Below, piece by piece: positions 1 through 9,990 of a DNA stretch of 64,000 bases. Origin of the DNA: Bolinopsis microptera (taxonomy: Eukaryota; Ctenophora; Tentaculata; Lobata; Bolinopsidae); assembly GCF_026151205.1 (NCBI RefSeq), contig NC_087074.1:16813962-16877961 (forward strand). The letters are read 5' to 3'. Each line of letters begins with the position of its first letter. Within the stretch, counting starts at the first letter, position 1. Made by a program: the position numbers and the translations under genes. Below the pieces are notes generated by a model. It searched no databases. It was not told the origin of the DNA and worked only from the letters and a program-made list of their open reading frames with translations.

Positions 1-290
1 AGAACTATTGCGTTACTGTTCTCAGGAGAAGGAAACCAGTGGTCTACTGTTTTGAAGAGAACTAGTGCGTTACTGTTCAGTGTTCTCAGGAGAAGAAAAC
101 CGGTAGTCTACTTACTGTTTTGAAGATAACTAGTGCGTTACTGTTCTCAGGAGAAGAAAACCGTTGGTCTACTGTTTTGAAGAGAACTGGTACACTACTG
201 TTCTTAGGAGAAGAAAACCGTTGGTCTACTGTTTTGAAGAAAACTGGTGTACTTCTGCTCCCCGGAGAAGAAAACTAATGCTCTAATATT
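1..290. repeat. 57-66-bp tandem repeat, about 5 copies
   Basis: Five consecutive imperfect copies share the core 'gcgttactgttctcagg' followed by 'gtctactgttttgaag'. Unit length varies from about 57 to 66 bp. The last copy is the most diverged. The array probably continues to the left of the window. No open frame uses it consistently, so it is taken as a non-coding minisatellite. Confidence 0.85.
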
Positions 291-1576
291 TTCAAAAGAA
301 AGGAAGTGGTTCTTTAGCAAGATTACTGGTAAACAGTAATAAAAGTCGACAATTAGTTTTTGCGAAATTTGGAAAACATTTTGGCTTTGGCCTTCAGCAG
401 AAAAATTATCGGTTTTATCGGTTTTATCTAGATAAAACCTAAATCTTTATCTGTTTATCTAGATAAAAAATTTCATACCGATAATGGATAGCCTAAAATT
501 AACTATTCCTTAAGTTCCTTTCACTTTATCAAATCAATGTTTTCGAATGCACAATCATTGCATTGAACAAACACAAACACAAACACACACCCACACTGAA
601 GAGATACCTTGTTGAAACTACAAAAAAAAAGACAGTTGCTGTACTCGTTAAATCACTATTGTCATAAAAAGTTTGGACATTGGACAAACTATTAGGAATA
701 AGTGACTAAACAGCTTGAAATTATATATCCAGTACAACATGTACCCTTTTATTGGCAGTGATGTTCCAACTTTTCATACCTACCTTCCACCTGCCTTAGC
801 CCAAATTAAATCGTATGTTATCTCATACTCTACTAAAATTTAAACTGGTGTCAATGTCGACCTTGTGGACAGATGGTTTTAAAATAATCCATATAAACAA
901 AATTATTATGTTAATTTACAGCTGCTCTAGCCTCTATGCAGTCGATCAAACGTTCGAATATATATCCAGTTTCATGTGTACAATGTATCAGCTATCAAAC
1001 TTCCACTTGTAATGACTCCGATTATATCAGGGGGTAAGACTACTAACTTGACTTTGAGCTTCTTTCCCGAATAGAGTAATCTACTGGTGAATACGGAATA
1101 AAGCTACTGAAACGACACATGCTGTCCTCTTTGAGTCTCTGATCTTATGTTTTACTCATGTTCCAAGTTCGTAGTAGGAATGTAAGGTGTGTCTTTACTA
1201 ACATTAGCTGAGATTCCTTCTATCGCTCCGAGTATCACAGGATTTCAGTTCTGTTCTTGCTACATGTAATACAGTTCTTCAATTCTTGCACTTTTAGAAT
1301 AATTTCAAATTTCATTAGAAATCAGGTTTGAATAGTCTTGTTTTAAGAGTGTTGATTGGGTTAATTGTGAGATTTCACCTCTTGGTTAAATGAATTTCTA
1401 TTGGTGAATTGGAATGTCTTTTCTTTTCACTTACATTATTTGGTTGTACTGGGTAGCGCAGTGAATTGGTCTTTAAGATCAGATATAACAATTGCTTTAT
1501 ACAATTTGTATTGTATCCAGATTGTATGTCTAAATCTATCATTTCTTGAATAAACGAATAGTGTTAAATAATCTTA
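291..1576. other. Non-coding stretch with two short palindromes
   Basis: AT-rich DNA with no convincing exon. Two near-identical palindromes built on TTTATCTAGATAAA lie at 421-438 and 454-467, and a (CA)-rich stretch lies near 571-590. It forms the 3' flank of the channel gene on the minus strand. Confidence 0.4.
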
Positions 1577-1582
1577 TTTATT
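1577..1582 (-). terminator. Poly(A) signal of the K2P-like gene
   Basis: Plus-strand TTTATT reads AATAAA on the minus strand, about 85 bp downstream of the stop codon at 1667-1669. Its spacing suits a short 3' UTR. Confidence 0.5.
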
Positions 1583-1666
1583 CACCATTGCAATTAACAA
1601 GTATAGTAGAAACAGTTAGTTATTGAATTTACGTTATCAAAAAATTAAGTTGCTGACATTGTTGGT

Positions 1667-2911
1667 TTACAGTTCATCTTCATCAAAACCCCTGTCCAGT
1701 GAACCTGGCTGAACTTCCGTGCTATATCTGGAATATCCGGTATTCGTATAGCTACAGATGCAGATAACCGTCCTAACAGCTCTAAAAACATTAATCCCTG
1801 AACAGAGTACGTTTGCCATAAATCCGAGCTGAAGTAACAAACAGACAACTTTGGCAACAGCCATTGGAGAGTCACTGAGCACCATTACATCTCCTACAGT
1901 AGTGATTGTAAACACCTGATTATACATCACGGATGTGAAACTGAGAGCTCGGTCCTTCAGATAGAGATATATACCAGGAATAGAAAGCAGTGCAGATAGA
2001 GGTAATAATGAGACAACAAGTTTCAAACCATGTCCTGTTAAAGTAAACTTGGTCCACAAATCAGAGTTCTGAAAGAACAAGTTCAAAAACCTCTCCATAA
2101 TCTCCTGCATGAGAATAACAAAACACGCCAGAAAACATAGCAGAAGCAGGACCCCAACTATGAAGTACATAACCACAAATAATCTCCCTGTTATACTGTT
2201 TGGCAGAGAGCCAGGAGCCCTTACCGTACTGATGAATAATGCTGCTCCCTGGGCTGATCTCCAGAATGAGGGCTCGGTTTGGGGGTTTCTAAGAGGACAC
2301 CTGGTTTTGTAGCTGGGTAACATGGTATGCAAGTTGTACCGGGATATTACACTGCTGGTGATGTTAGTGGAGATTGGCAGAGTGGGATTGTGGTTCTGAA
2401 GGGTCTGGAGGCAGAGTGCTCCGAAGAGTAGGAAGAACGTTACTGCTAGCAATAAACCTAATGATTGAAGTATTTCGCATTGAATCTTCGAGTTTCGGTT
2501 AGTGGTGTATGGTGTGGAACATCTGAAAAATCTCTGCAGCGATTTTACAGTTGCCGCTTTTTCCATTGATTTTGGGTGCTTTATTCTAGCTTCTTTAGTG
2601 AGAAACGGGTTTTGTCGGGTTTGTTGGTGGTTGTAGAATTTCGCTAGCCGTTTTACTCTGATTTTCTGTGCCCGTTTGCCCCACTTTCTCTCCTCCCGCT
2701 GAGCTTGGTGTTGCTTGACTTGTTCTGGGTGATTATTCAAGAAGGGGGATAGGGAGTCTGTATCACTTGCAATACTCATCTGCATCCTGGTATCTATTCT
2801 TCTGGATGGGTGCTTAGCAGTTTTCCTCTGATAAGGAGATAATGAAACGGTTTCACTTTCAAAACGTTCAGTATTATATGATATCGGTGGCATTTTCGTT
2901 TGTTTCGACAT
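1667..2911 (-). CDS. Two-pore-domain (K2P)-like channel with degenerate pore filters
   Basis: A 414-residue single-exon reading frame, taken from the ATG at 2911. The frame stays open a little further upstream to a likely splice acceptor (tttttgttag) near 2939, so a 5' UTR exon is likely. The layout is that of K2P potassium channels: a long basic cytosolic N-terminus of about 148 residues, M1 (LGLLLAVTFFLLFGALCL), an extracellular cap segment with a glycosylation sequon (NIT), pore loop 1 introduced by SFW, M2 (GRLFVVMYFIVGVLLLLC), M3, pore loop 2 (VFTITTVGDVMVL) and M4. In known K2Ps each loop carries T-x-G-Y/F-G. Here loop 1 reads STVRAPGS and loop 2 reads TTVGD with no aromatic-glycine pair. 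The N-terminus is also much longer than usual. The topology call rests on reading by eye. Potassium conduction cannot be assumed; it may be a non-conducting or altered-selectivity relative. An AATAAA follows the stop. Confidence 0.6.
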   Translation of the reverse strand: MSKQTKMPPISYNTERFESETVSLSPYQRKTAKHPSRRIDTRMQMSIASDTDSLSPFLNNHPEQVKQHQAQREERKWGKRAQKIRVKRLAKFYNHQQTRQNPFLTKEARIKHPKSMEKAATVKSLQRFFRCSTPYTTNRNSKIQCEILQSLGLLLAVTFFLLFGALCLQTLQNHNPTLPISTNITSSVISRYNLHTMLPSYKTRCPLRNPQTEPSFWRSAQGAALFISTVRAPGSLPNSITGRLFVVMYFIVGVLLLLCFLACFVILMQEIMERFLNLFFQNSDLWTKFTLTGHGLKLVVSLLPLSALLSIPGIYLYLKDRALSFTSVMYNQVFTITTVGDVMVLSDSPMAVAKVVCLLLQLGFMANVLCSGINVFRAVRTVICICSYTNTGYSRYSTEVQPGSLDRGFDEDEL

Positions 2912-3795
2912 AACTGGTAGAGCGTCAATTTGAGCTAACAAAAAATAAACAAGGACGCAAGAAAAGATCTTTACACAATCTGGTTGATTAATGATTAATT
3001 GTTAAGTGGATCGAGTTGATTGATGATTCATTACCTCAATTGTACATGAAGTGTAAGCTTATCAGGACAATGGTCCTAATGTGTTTTTTGGATGTACTTT
3101 TACACCTTGCAATAAATGAACAGTTAATTAGATTTAACATATGGGTGGTTGTAACTTACCCTCGCCTGTAAACGGAGTTCCTATCATATTCCTTTCTTTT
3201 TGTTCAGTCCTTTAATCGATCTGGTTCCTAATGAAGTTAAAAATCTTAAAATCCATTGAAAGTCTATTGAAAGTGACCTTGCAAATGTAACGTCACGTTC
3301 GCGTTGTTTGAGTAGGATATTATTATCTTCAGATAAAATTATGTTCTGCATAAAACGTTGGTGTCTAACGTCATGTTTCGTCCGTTTCAGAATGTTATCT
3401 TTACGCGTGCGTATTGTTAGCATGTGACAATATCCTATATCAGTTATTTGGAGGTATTGTTTGAAGCATTTTGACTTTTGTATACTTGCTCCATATTGCA
3501 TTAGCACGAGGAATTTGTATAGATTAAAATGGATTTTGGTGAATGACACATACCGTTATCATTTCTAGTTTGTTGTGAAAGTAGCTGTTTCCGTCCCTAT
3601 CTTGGAGTTGGGGGTTTTGGCACATCAATTGCAGCTCACTTCCTCACGATCATAAACGGTGAAAACTCACGAGACAATCCGTCATCAGCATTACTATCTC
3701 ACTCATCCTCAGACCTCAGCATTCTCACATGACGAAAACACAGTAAATACCACCTCTTACCATACTCCCACTCTAATAACATATTCCCAGGAGTC
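2912..3795. other. Divergent intergenic region between channel and transporter
   Basis: The channel (-) and transporter (+) genes are divergent, so both promoters should lie here. A 121-codon minus-strand frame at 3184-3549 has no recognisable domain or flanking splice signals and is not called. No clear TATA box stands out. Confidence 0.35.
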
Positions 3796-5964
3796 ATGTC
3801 AAGGCATCGCGCCCGAACCCCCGACTTCACAATCCAAAACGACCTCCAAAATGAGCTGGAAGACCAGCCCCTGATTCCAGGTGGTCAGATCCAGCCCCCA
3901 CGTGACCATTACAACCTGTCCTACCTTGCAATGGTGGTGTTCGGACTAGCAGCTCTGCTCCCCTGGAACATGTTCATCACAGCTACCAGCTACTTTGACA
4001 AGAAGTTCGAGAAGGGGTCCCCTTTCGTCCACAAACAGTTCGAGAACTTCATCACAATCTTCTCGCAGATAACAAACGTAGCGTTTCTCTTTATCAACGT
4101 GTCCCTCCAGAACAGGTTCTCTGCCTTTGTCAGGATCATGGGTTCCCTGCTTGTCATGTGCCTTATGTTCGTCATGACAACCATTATGGTTAAGATAGAC
4201 ACCCACACCTGGGCGGATGGGTTTTTTGGTCTGACGCTGGTTACTGTCGTGTTGTTCAACGCTTGTGCTGGAGTTTTTCAGGGTGGTATCTTTGGATTGG
4301 CAGCTTCGTTCACTCCCAGACACATACAGGTGGGTCTTTTGTATTCCTGTTCTTAAAGTTTGATACTTCAATAATTACAAAACTCCTGTTACCCTGACAA
4401 CCAAACCATTTTAAATAGTAATAAAGTCTAAAGTTCTTTAAACTGTTGTTAGTGTCTGTATGTCGACTATGGAGTGTGACTGAATTCTGTTTCCAGGGTT
4501 TCATGACTGGACAGGGCGTAGGTGGAATATTTGCTAGTGTAGCCAGTATCATATCTCTTGCAGTTACTAATGGTAAGAATGTTACTAATGGTTACTAATG
4601 GTTACTAATGGCAAGGATAGAGCTCAAATACAACTCTATTATGCAATGTGCAATGTGCACGTCTACTTTGTTCAAGACAAATCCTTATATTAGTTTCTTG
4701 TTAAATCGGTGATTTATTCGTTTATTCGTCAGTTTTTCAAGTTTGATGACAAATGTATTTATAAATACATAAGTGCACACACACTACAATACTAACATAA
4801 CCATTCTTACAGGCGAAGATCCTATTCAGAGCGGCTTTTACTACTTTCTAGCCGCTTCACTGGTGATAATTGTAGCACTGGTCATGTATCCCATCTTCCT
4901 TAACCTTCCTATCTCTAAATTCTATCTTGATAGAGTTACGGACGAGGTAAACGTTTTAGAAGTTTTAAGTTTATTTGATTATTAAATTTATCACGAGCTA
5001 ACGGTAGTTATTCAGATTCACGTGGCAATATTAATTTTACGAACGATTATTTTGTTCAAACCATCCTCGGTTATAAAGTAATAACATGTAATCTCGACTG
5101 GTTGGTCGTTGGTAAATGGACAATCGTTGACAGCTTACGTTAAATTATAATTGAGTGTGCAGCTTACACATTGCCAGCCTAAATAATGACTATGAATTGA
5201 ACCGGAAAGAGACCATCCTACGACAAAATATTAAAATTTCAACTACAATTTTAAAACTACCATTGGAGGAAATATTTTAATCCCTATATGATAATTGTTT
5301 GGTAGACAATTCGAGTATATTTATATCTTTTTATTGATTATGAAATCTGGTCTGCACCCCTTAACATACTATTGTAAAATAGTATCTGAAACCCCATTAT
5401 TTACAGTTGTCGCGGTCATTCAAAGCACCTACCGTCTCCTCATGGACCATCATTAAGAAGATAAAATGGATGCTGTTCAGCGTGTGGGCCACATTCTGTG
5501 TCACTCTCACAGTATTCCCCGCTGTGATAGCCTCCATTAAGAGCGTATCAGCTGACAGCCCCCTGACAACCACCTACTTCACCCCAGTCACCTGCTTCCT
5601 TCTCTTCAACTTTGGGGACTTTGTGGGCCGGACTGTGGCCGGGTCCGTTCAGGTGCTGACCAGGAAGTGGCTGGTTATACTGACTATCACCAGGGTTATA
5701 TTTATCCCCATGTTTGCCATGTGTAATTATCACCCTGACGAGAGAACTACAGTGGTGTGGTTTAACAATGATGCGTTCCCTATAGCGTTCATGACAGTGT
5801 TTTCCTTTTCTAACGGTTATTTAGCGTCCCTGGCCATGATGTACGGTCCTTCACAGGTCCCTTCGGATCAACAGACTACCGCAGGGGCTTTCATGGCCTT
5901 TGGGTTAGGGCTTGGCCTTATGAGTGGGGCTTTCATGTCCTTTGCTCTTAACGCCGTATTGTGA
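3796..5964 (+). CDS. Equilibrative nucleoside transporter (SLC29/ENT family), isoform ending at first terminal exon
   Basis: Four exons with consensus GT-AG borders and matching phases: 3796-4329, 4497-4572, 4813-4946 and 5407-5964, giving about 433 residues, close to the usual ENT length. ENTs move nucleosides down their gradient across the plasma or organelle membrane through 11 membrane segments. Family marks seen: AALLPWNMFITA in the first membrane segment, GQGVGGIFASVASI in exon 2, FNFGDFVGR before the eighth segment and FSFSNGYLASLAMMYGP near the C-terminus. The N-terminal 35 or so residues are cytosolic and hold an acidic-dileucine-like stretch (EDQPLI) that could act in sorting. The ATG is the first one after an in-frame stop upstream. 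An AATAAA at 6221 follows this terminal exon. Exon 4 contains an internal CAG|GTGCTG at 5652/5653, important for the duplicated exon downstream. Confidence 0.9.
4563..4610 (+). repeat. 10-bp tandem copies of the exon end at the ENT exon-2 donor
   Basis: The last ten exon bases, gttactaatg (4563-4572), are followed by the donor GTAAGAAT and then three perfect copies of the same ten bases at 4581-4610. The repeat unit is thus exon-derived and sits on the 5' splice site. Confidence 0.85.
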
Positions 5965-6220
5965 GACGTTTGGGACTAGGATATTTTGATGGCTTAAATT
6001 GAATTCGTACCAATTGCTGGAATTTATAATTGACATTAAGTGAGGTATTGAGAAGAACTGACGTGCTCAGTAAACATTATCAAACCATCAGTTATTTGTT
6101 ATAATTATGTTCCGTATAAATGAATGTTATTAACGCTGTTGTTTTGATTAAATGTGAGATTCCCTAATTTTCTCAGCTCGTATTGTTTTTCTTATCAAGA
6201 AGAAAATGATGATAATTATG

Positions 6221-6226
6221 AATAAA
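6221..6226 (+). terminator. Poly(A) signal for the first ENT terminal exon
   Basis: AATAAA, 257 bp after the stop at 5962-5964 and before the duplicated terminal exon at 6350. It would let the two terminal exons be used with separate polyadenylation sites. Confidence 0.5.
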
Positions 6227-6349
6227 GAAATTTTAATTAACTGCTGCATATATTGTGATTTTGGTGTTAATGTTAAGCCCCTGTGGAATGTGGATGTTGT
6301 TTAGGACCAGATATTGCTATGATTTTACGAGAATGCCGTTAAATTACAG

Positions 6350-6661
6350 GTGTTCTCGCGGAAGCAGGTTGTAGCTCTGTCTGTCTCCCGTCTCCTCTTT
6401 ATACCCCTCTATACCATGTGCCACTACGACCCCTCCCTCCGACACCTCAAACCTCCCATCCTCTTCTCCTCAGACATTTACCCCATCCTATTCACGACCT
6501 TCTTCTCCTTCTCTAACGGCTACCTTTCCTCCCTGGCCATGATGTACAGTCCTGGTTTAGTGAATAGTCCTGTGGAGCAGCTGGAAGTTGGGGCCTGGCA
6601 GAGCTTTATTAGCTCGGTGGGGTGCTTGTGCGGCTCCCTTGCTGCTGTAGCTGTCACGTGA
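6350..6661 (+). CDS. Duplicated alternative terminal exon of the ENT gene
   Basis: A 103-residue open frame beginning exactly at an acceptor (aaattacag|GTGTTC) and ending in TGA. It aligns throughout with the last ~103 residues of the upstream terminal exon: matching signatures are SRLLFIPLYTMCHYDP, FFSFSNGYLSSLAMMYSP and a final glycine-rich segment, so it codes the last ENT membrane segments. If the internal CAG|GTGCTG of exon 4 (5652/5653) is used as a donor, joining to this acceptor keeps the frame precisely at the homologous residue (V-Q then V-F-S-R-K). That predicts a second isoform with an exchanged C-terminal third. An ATTAAA poly(A)-like signal lies at 6768. Alternatively it is the remnant of a tandem gene copy. 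The open frame and conserved residues favour a functional exon. Confidence 0.7.
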   Translation: MFSRKQVVALSVSRLLFIPLYTMCHYDPSLRHLKPPILFSSDIYPILFTTFFSFSNGYLSSLAMMYSPGLVNSPVEQLEVGAWQSFISSVGCLCGSLAAVAVT

Positions 6662-6707
6662 CGTGGTGTGATGACGTCACGTGATATGGTGACGTCACGT
6701 GATATGG
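6655..6707. repeat. 18-bp repeats of CRE and E-box palindromes
   Basis: TGACGTCA palindromes at 6672-6679 and 6690-6697, each overlapping a CACGTG-like run, form a short tandem array starting at the stop codon of the second ENT terminal exon. TGACGTCA is the consensus cAMP response element and CACGTG the E-box. Function here is inference only; it may be simple repeat growth. Confidence 0.5.
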
Positions 6708-6767
6708 AATTATTATGTGACGTTGCGTGACATCGTTATGTGATGATAGTTGAATGTTGTTAATTTT

Positions 6768-6773
6768 ATTAAA
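6768..6773 (+). terminator. Poly(A)-like signal of the second ENT terminal exon
   Basis: ATTAAA, the commonest variant signal, about 105 bp after the second stop codon. An AATAAA also occurs near 7100. Confidence 0.35.
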
Positions 6774-9700
6774 GATGTTGCATGTTAAACTGGAAAACGC
6801 TTCTTAGTTTAATCGGCAAGTATGTGAATCTTGGCAGCCAGTGTAGATTGCTCCACATTTCAGCGCTTTTACGTTTTATTTTTGGAGTTGTTAATGTTCA
6901 TGATTAGGTGCGGAACACTGTTAAGTATTCGTTGAACACTATTCAAGCTAATACAAGTACAATTATACTATTATACAAATATGGGACATATTTATGCTAA
7001 ATTTAATAGCTAGCGTTAGTCTGATATTTCCTTGTTATTGGTGTTTATCTGTATTATCTCCGTAATTTAGCTTATGACAAGAGATATTGATATAGAAATT
7101 ACAATAAATTTTTTGAAGGAAAGATTAGACTTGGGCGTTGTTTTTAACTATCCCTTGTTTAGAACTTTGATTTAATAATGGTGTTTATACTCTACTCTAG
7201 TCATATTTTATCGGTTTTGTTTCATGATTTGTGGGTTATTGTTTTGTAGAGGTATGTTTTGTTATGATTCGGTTCGGTTAAATATTAGACATCATTTGAA
7301 ATAGTTGTTTAGTATTGTGATTGTGGGAGGGGGGGGGGGGGGGGCAGTAGTACTATTAGTAAAATGTATTTATCTTGTTTTTCTCTAAATAAGAGCTAAT
7401 TGAACTTTGTTTTAGATCATTCTTTCAGTGTTATTGATATATAGACCGTCACTCCCCCATTCTTGGAAGGAATAATCCAACACAAATAAATAAGTTGTTT
7501 TTTACGTGAACTGCTATCACATGTAAATCTAGATTAAATGCAGTTAATAATTAATATTATGGAAGAATAAGATTAATCAACGCCTTTTTGATATTTCACG
7601 ATATCTGTCGTGGTCCCATATAAATTGATTTATTTATTGTATTTCACAGTTAATTTTAACATCAGGCAGTTGTTTTCTATCAATAAAAAGATTTTTTCAA
7701 AATGTTTATTACTGATTTGCCACTGCTCATATAATCACCGGTTGATTTGAATTGCAAAGAACTTAATATTAAATTGAATTTCATTTGTAATAAAAGTGTG
7801 TTTAATGGAGTTTATTACTGGTACTCTGGTAGAAAGGTGGCGCATATCCTTTCTTGACACGTGAGAGTGATTCGCGAATTTAGTTAGTTGTAGCCCGGAG
7901 CTAATTGGATAATCAATGTTACGTCATCACGTGTCATGAGAGATATGCTTCGCCTCCCAACTATTCGTCAACTGCCGCACATGATAGATAAACTATGATA
8001 AATTTATGTACATTGTACAATGTGCTGTTCTAATTTCAAATGTTCTGCAAATAGGTATGTGTTTATTTGCTTCTACTCTAGTGCTTCGCTTGACTGTTCA
8101 CAGTGGACATTAATTCCACTTTAACAATAACATTGCAAGAGAAGTAAAGTCACACTCAAAGCCTCTTGAAACATGAAAAAAACGTATCAACAAAACTATC
8201 TATCAAAAGGAGATTACATTAAAATGGTACTCTCTTTTACATCACTAACGGGTGATGAATAAAAAATGGGACTACATGTTTTTTTAGCCCTCAGATTCCA
8301 CCTGAACAAAATTTTGATTTTTACCACAACCACCAGGCAGTTACTCTGAACGATACTCGAACAGTTTCCACCCCCATTTGATAAAATTGGTTGATCTTTG
8401 TCCCCGATAATGGTCTCGAACTAGGGGAGGGGTCCTATAAAAACTTTACAGTAAAGCTCTGTTCACAGAAGTCGCCTCACAGGTAGTTAAAGCTTCCATA
8501 CCAAAAAATATTTAGCAGAGAGTATGCCGAATGTTATGCTTAAGACGAGGGTTCAACGAATCAACACCCATCAGCGTAGCTAAAACCAGTAAGAAGATAT
8601 TTGAGCTCAAAACCACCTGAGGGGTAAAATTTTACCGTGCGAAAGATCGAGGCTAGGTCATCTATCGGCTTTAGCATGGTCTATAATGGTACCACGTAAA
8701 AATCAAAGTGCTTGAAGCCTTGCCAGGTGTTGTTCCTACAAGAAAATATCCCCAAAGGGTGGTAGTTGGTTCGTTAGGATGGGGCTAGATCGTATTTTTC
8801 TGGGAAAACCACATCTTTATTTGCCATAAGGGCCAATTTCGTCCCAAAAGTTATCGACCAAAGTAAATTTTGACAAATCTCAACCCATAGAGGACTCTTT
8901 AGAGTCCTGGCAACACATGTACATGCCCGGAATATGGCTTACAAGCATACATGGGCCTTAGGGCACAAAAGAGAGACTGCTCCAACACAATTTTAGGCCC
9001 AACTGTACAGACGGATTTTTGAGCTTGATGAAAGAAGCAAGTATTTTAGTAAAAACAAAGTATTTAATTTATTAGCAGTGCAATCATTTCATTTGAGTAT
9101 AATTATTGAATAATAGCTTTGTCACACCTATTTAACTGTTACGTTCGAGTAGTGTTGCCATGCTCTATATTTAGCTAGGGTCCAGTTGGTGTCGATTAAA
9201 CATTTTAAAGGTGATTCTAAGTGACACAAATGGGAAAATTTTAAGAAAAGACGGATCACAAAAAAAGATCCAAGGAAACGGAGAACCCACTGCAGGACCA
9301 TACTGCGATTGGTTGTGCATGGCCCAAAAGGTTCCAGTGGTCCAGGAAACTGTACGCCCATGTGCTGGTTCAACTAGGTTTTGCTTTCGGAATAGCTTTG
9401 ATGAGTTCTTGGGGTTTCTAGAGTAAGATTGTGGTGGACAGTTTGTTCAGGTTGACATGGAAAAATTATGCGAGGAATATAAGGTATATAAAAATCTTAT
9501 CAATATAAAAATTGATCCAAACATAGATCCAAAGATTCAACACGGCCCAGTCATGGAACTTCCGGACAGGATGCTTTTGAAAAAAACAGGTATACTTGCG
9601 CTTTTTGTAATTAGTTGTATGCAAGGGATGGGATGTGATGACTAAGCTGGTCAATGCCCCAGCTCTTAGGGGGACGCCACTCAATTTCACGCCCAGGGGT

Positions 9701-9990
9701 TGTCAATTGTGGGTGTCAGTAAGAAGAGTTTTGATACGCTCTTGATAATGAGATGGGGGAGGAAAGGTCGGAAAATTTATAGAGCCAGGGACCATGACAT
9801 TGTTTTCATTAGAGGTGTGCATTTTTTCGACTTTTATCAAAACAAATGTTCCATTATAGTCGTACCTTTGAGACAAAATTGTGTTTTAGAAATTTCGAGT
9901 TTGTGTCGGGGGGACCGCATAGGTTGGCTAACATGCTCTGAATTGTTTCGAATAAACCATGTTCAAGAGAGATAGGTTGGATTGCAGTGT
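6774..9990. other. Non-coding region, no gene seen
   Basis: About 3.2 kb without a supported exon. It contains a 16-base poly-G run near 7329. Small open frames at 9128-9975 look random and overlap each other on both strands. The right end grades into the decayed LINE 3' region. Confidence 0.4.

Noticed and set aside
3184-3549. 121-codon minus-strand frame
   Set aside because: No domain, no signal peptide or helix pattern, and no splice or poly(A) context; within chance for AT-rich DNA.
3946-4371. 141-codon minus-strand frame opposite the transporter
   Set aside because: Shadow of ENT exon 1 on the other strand.
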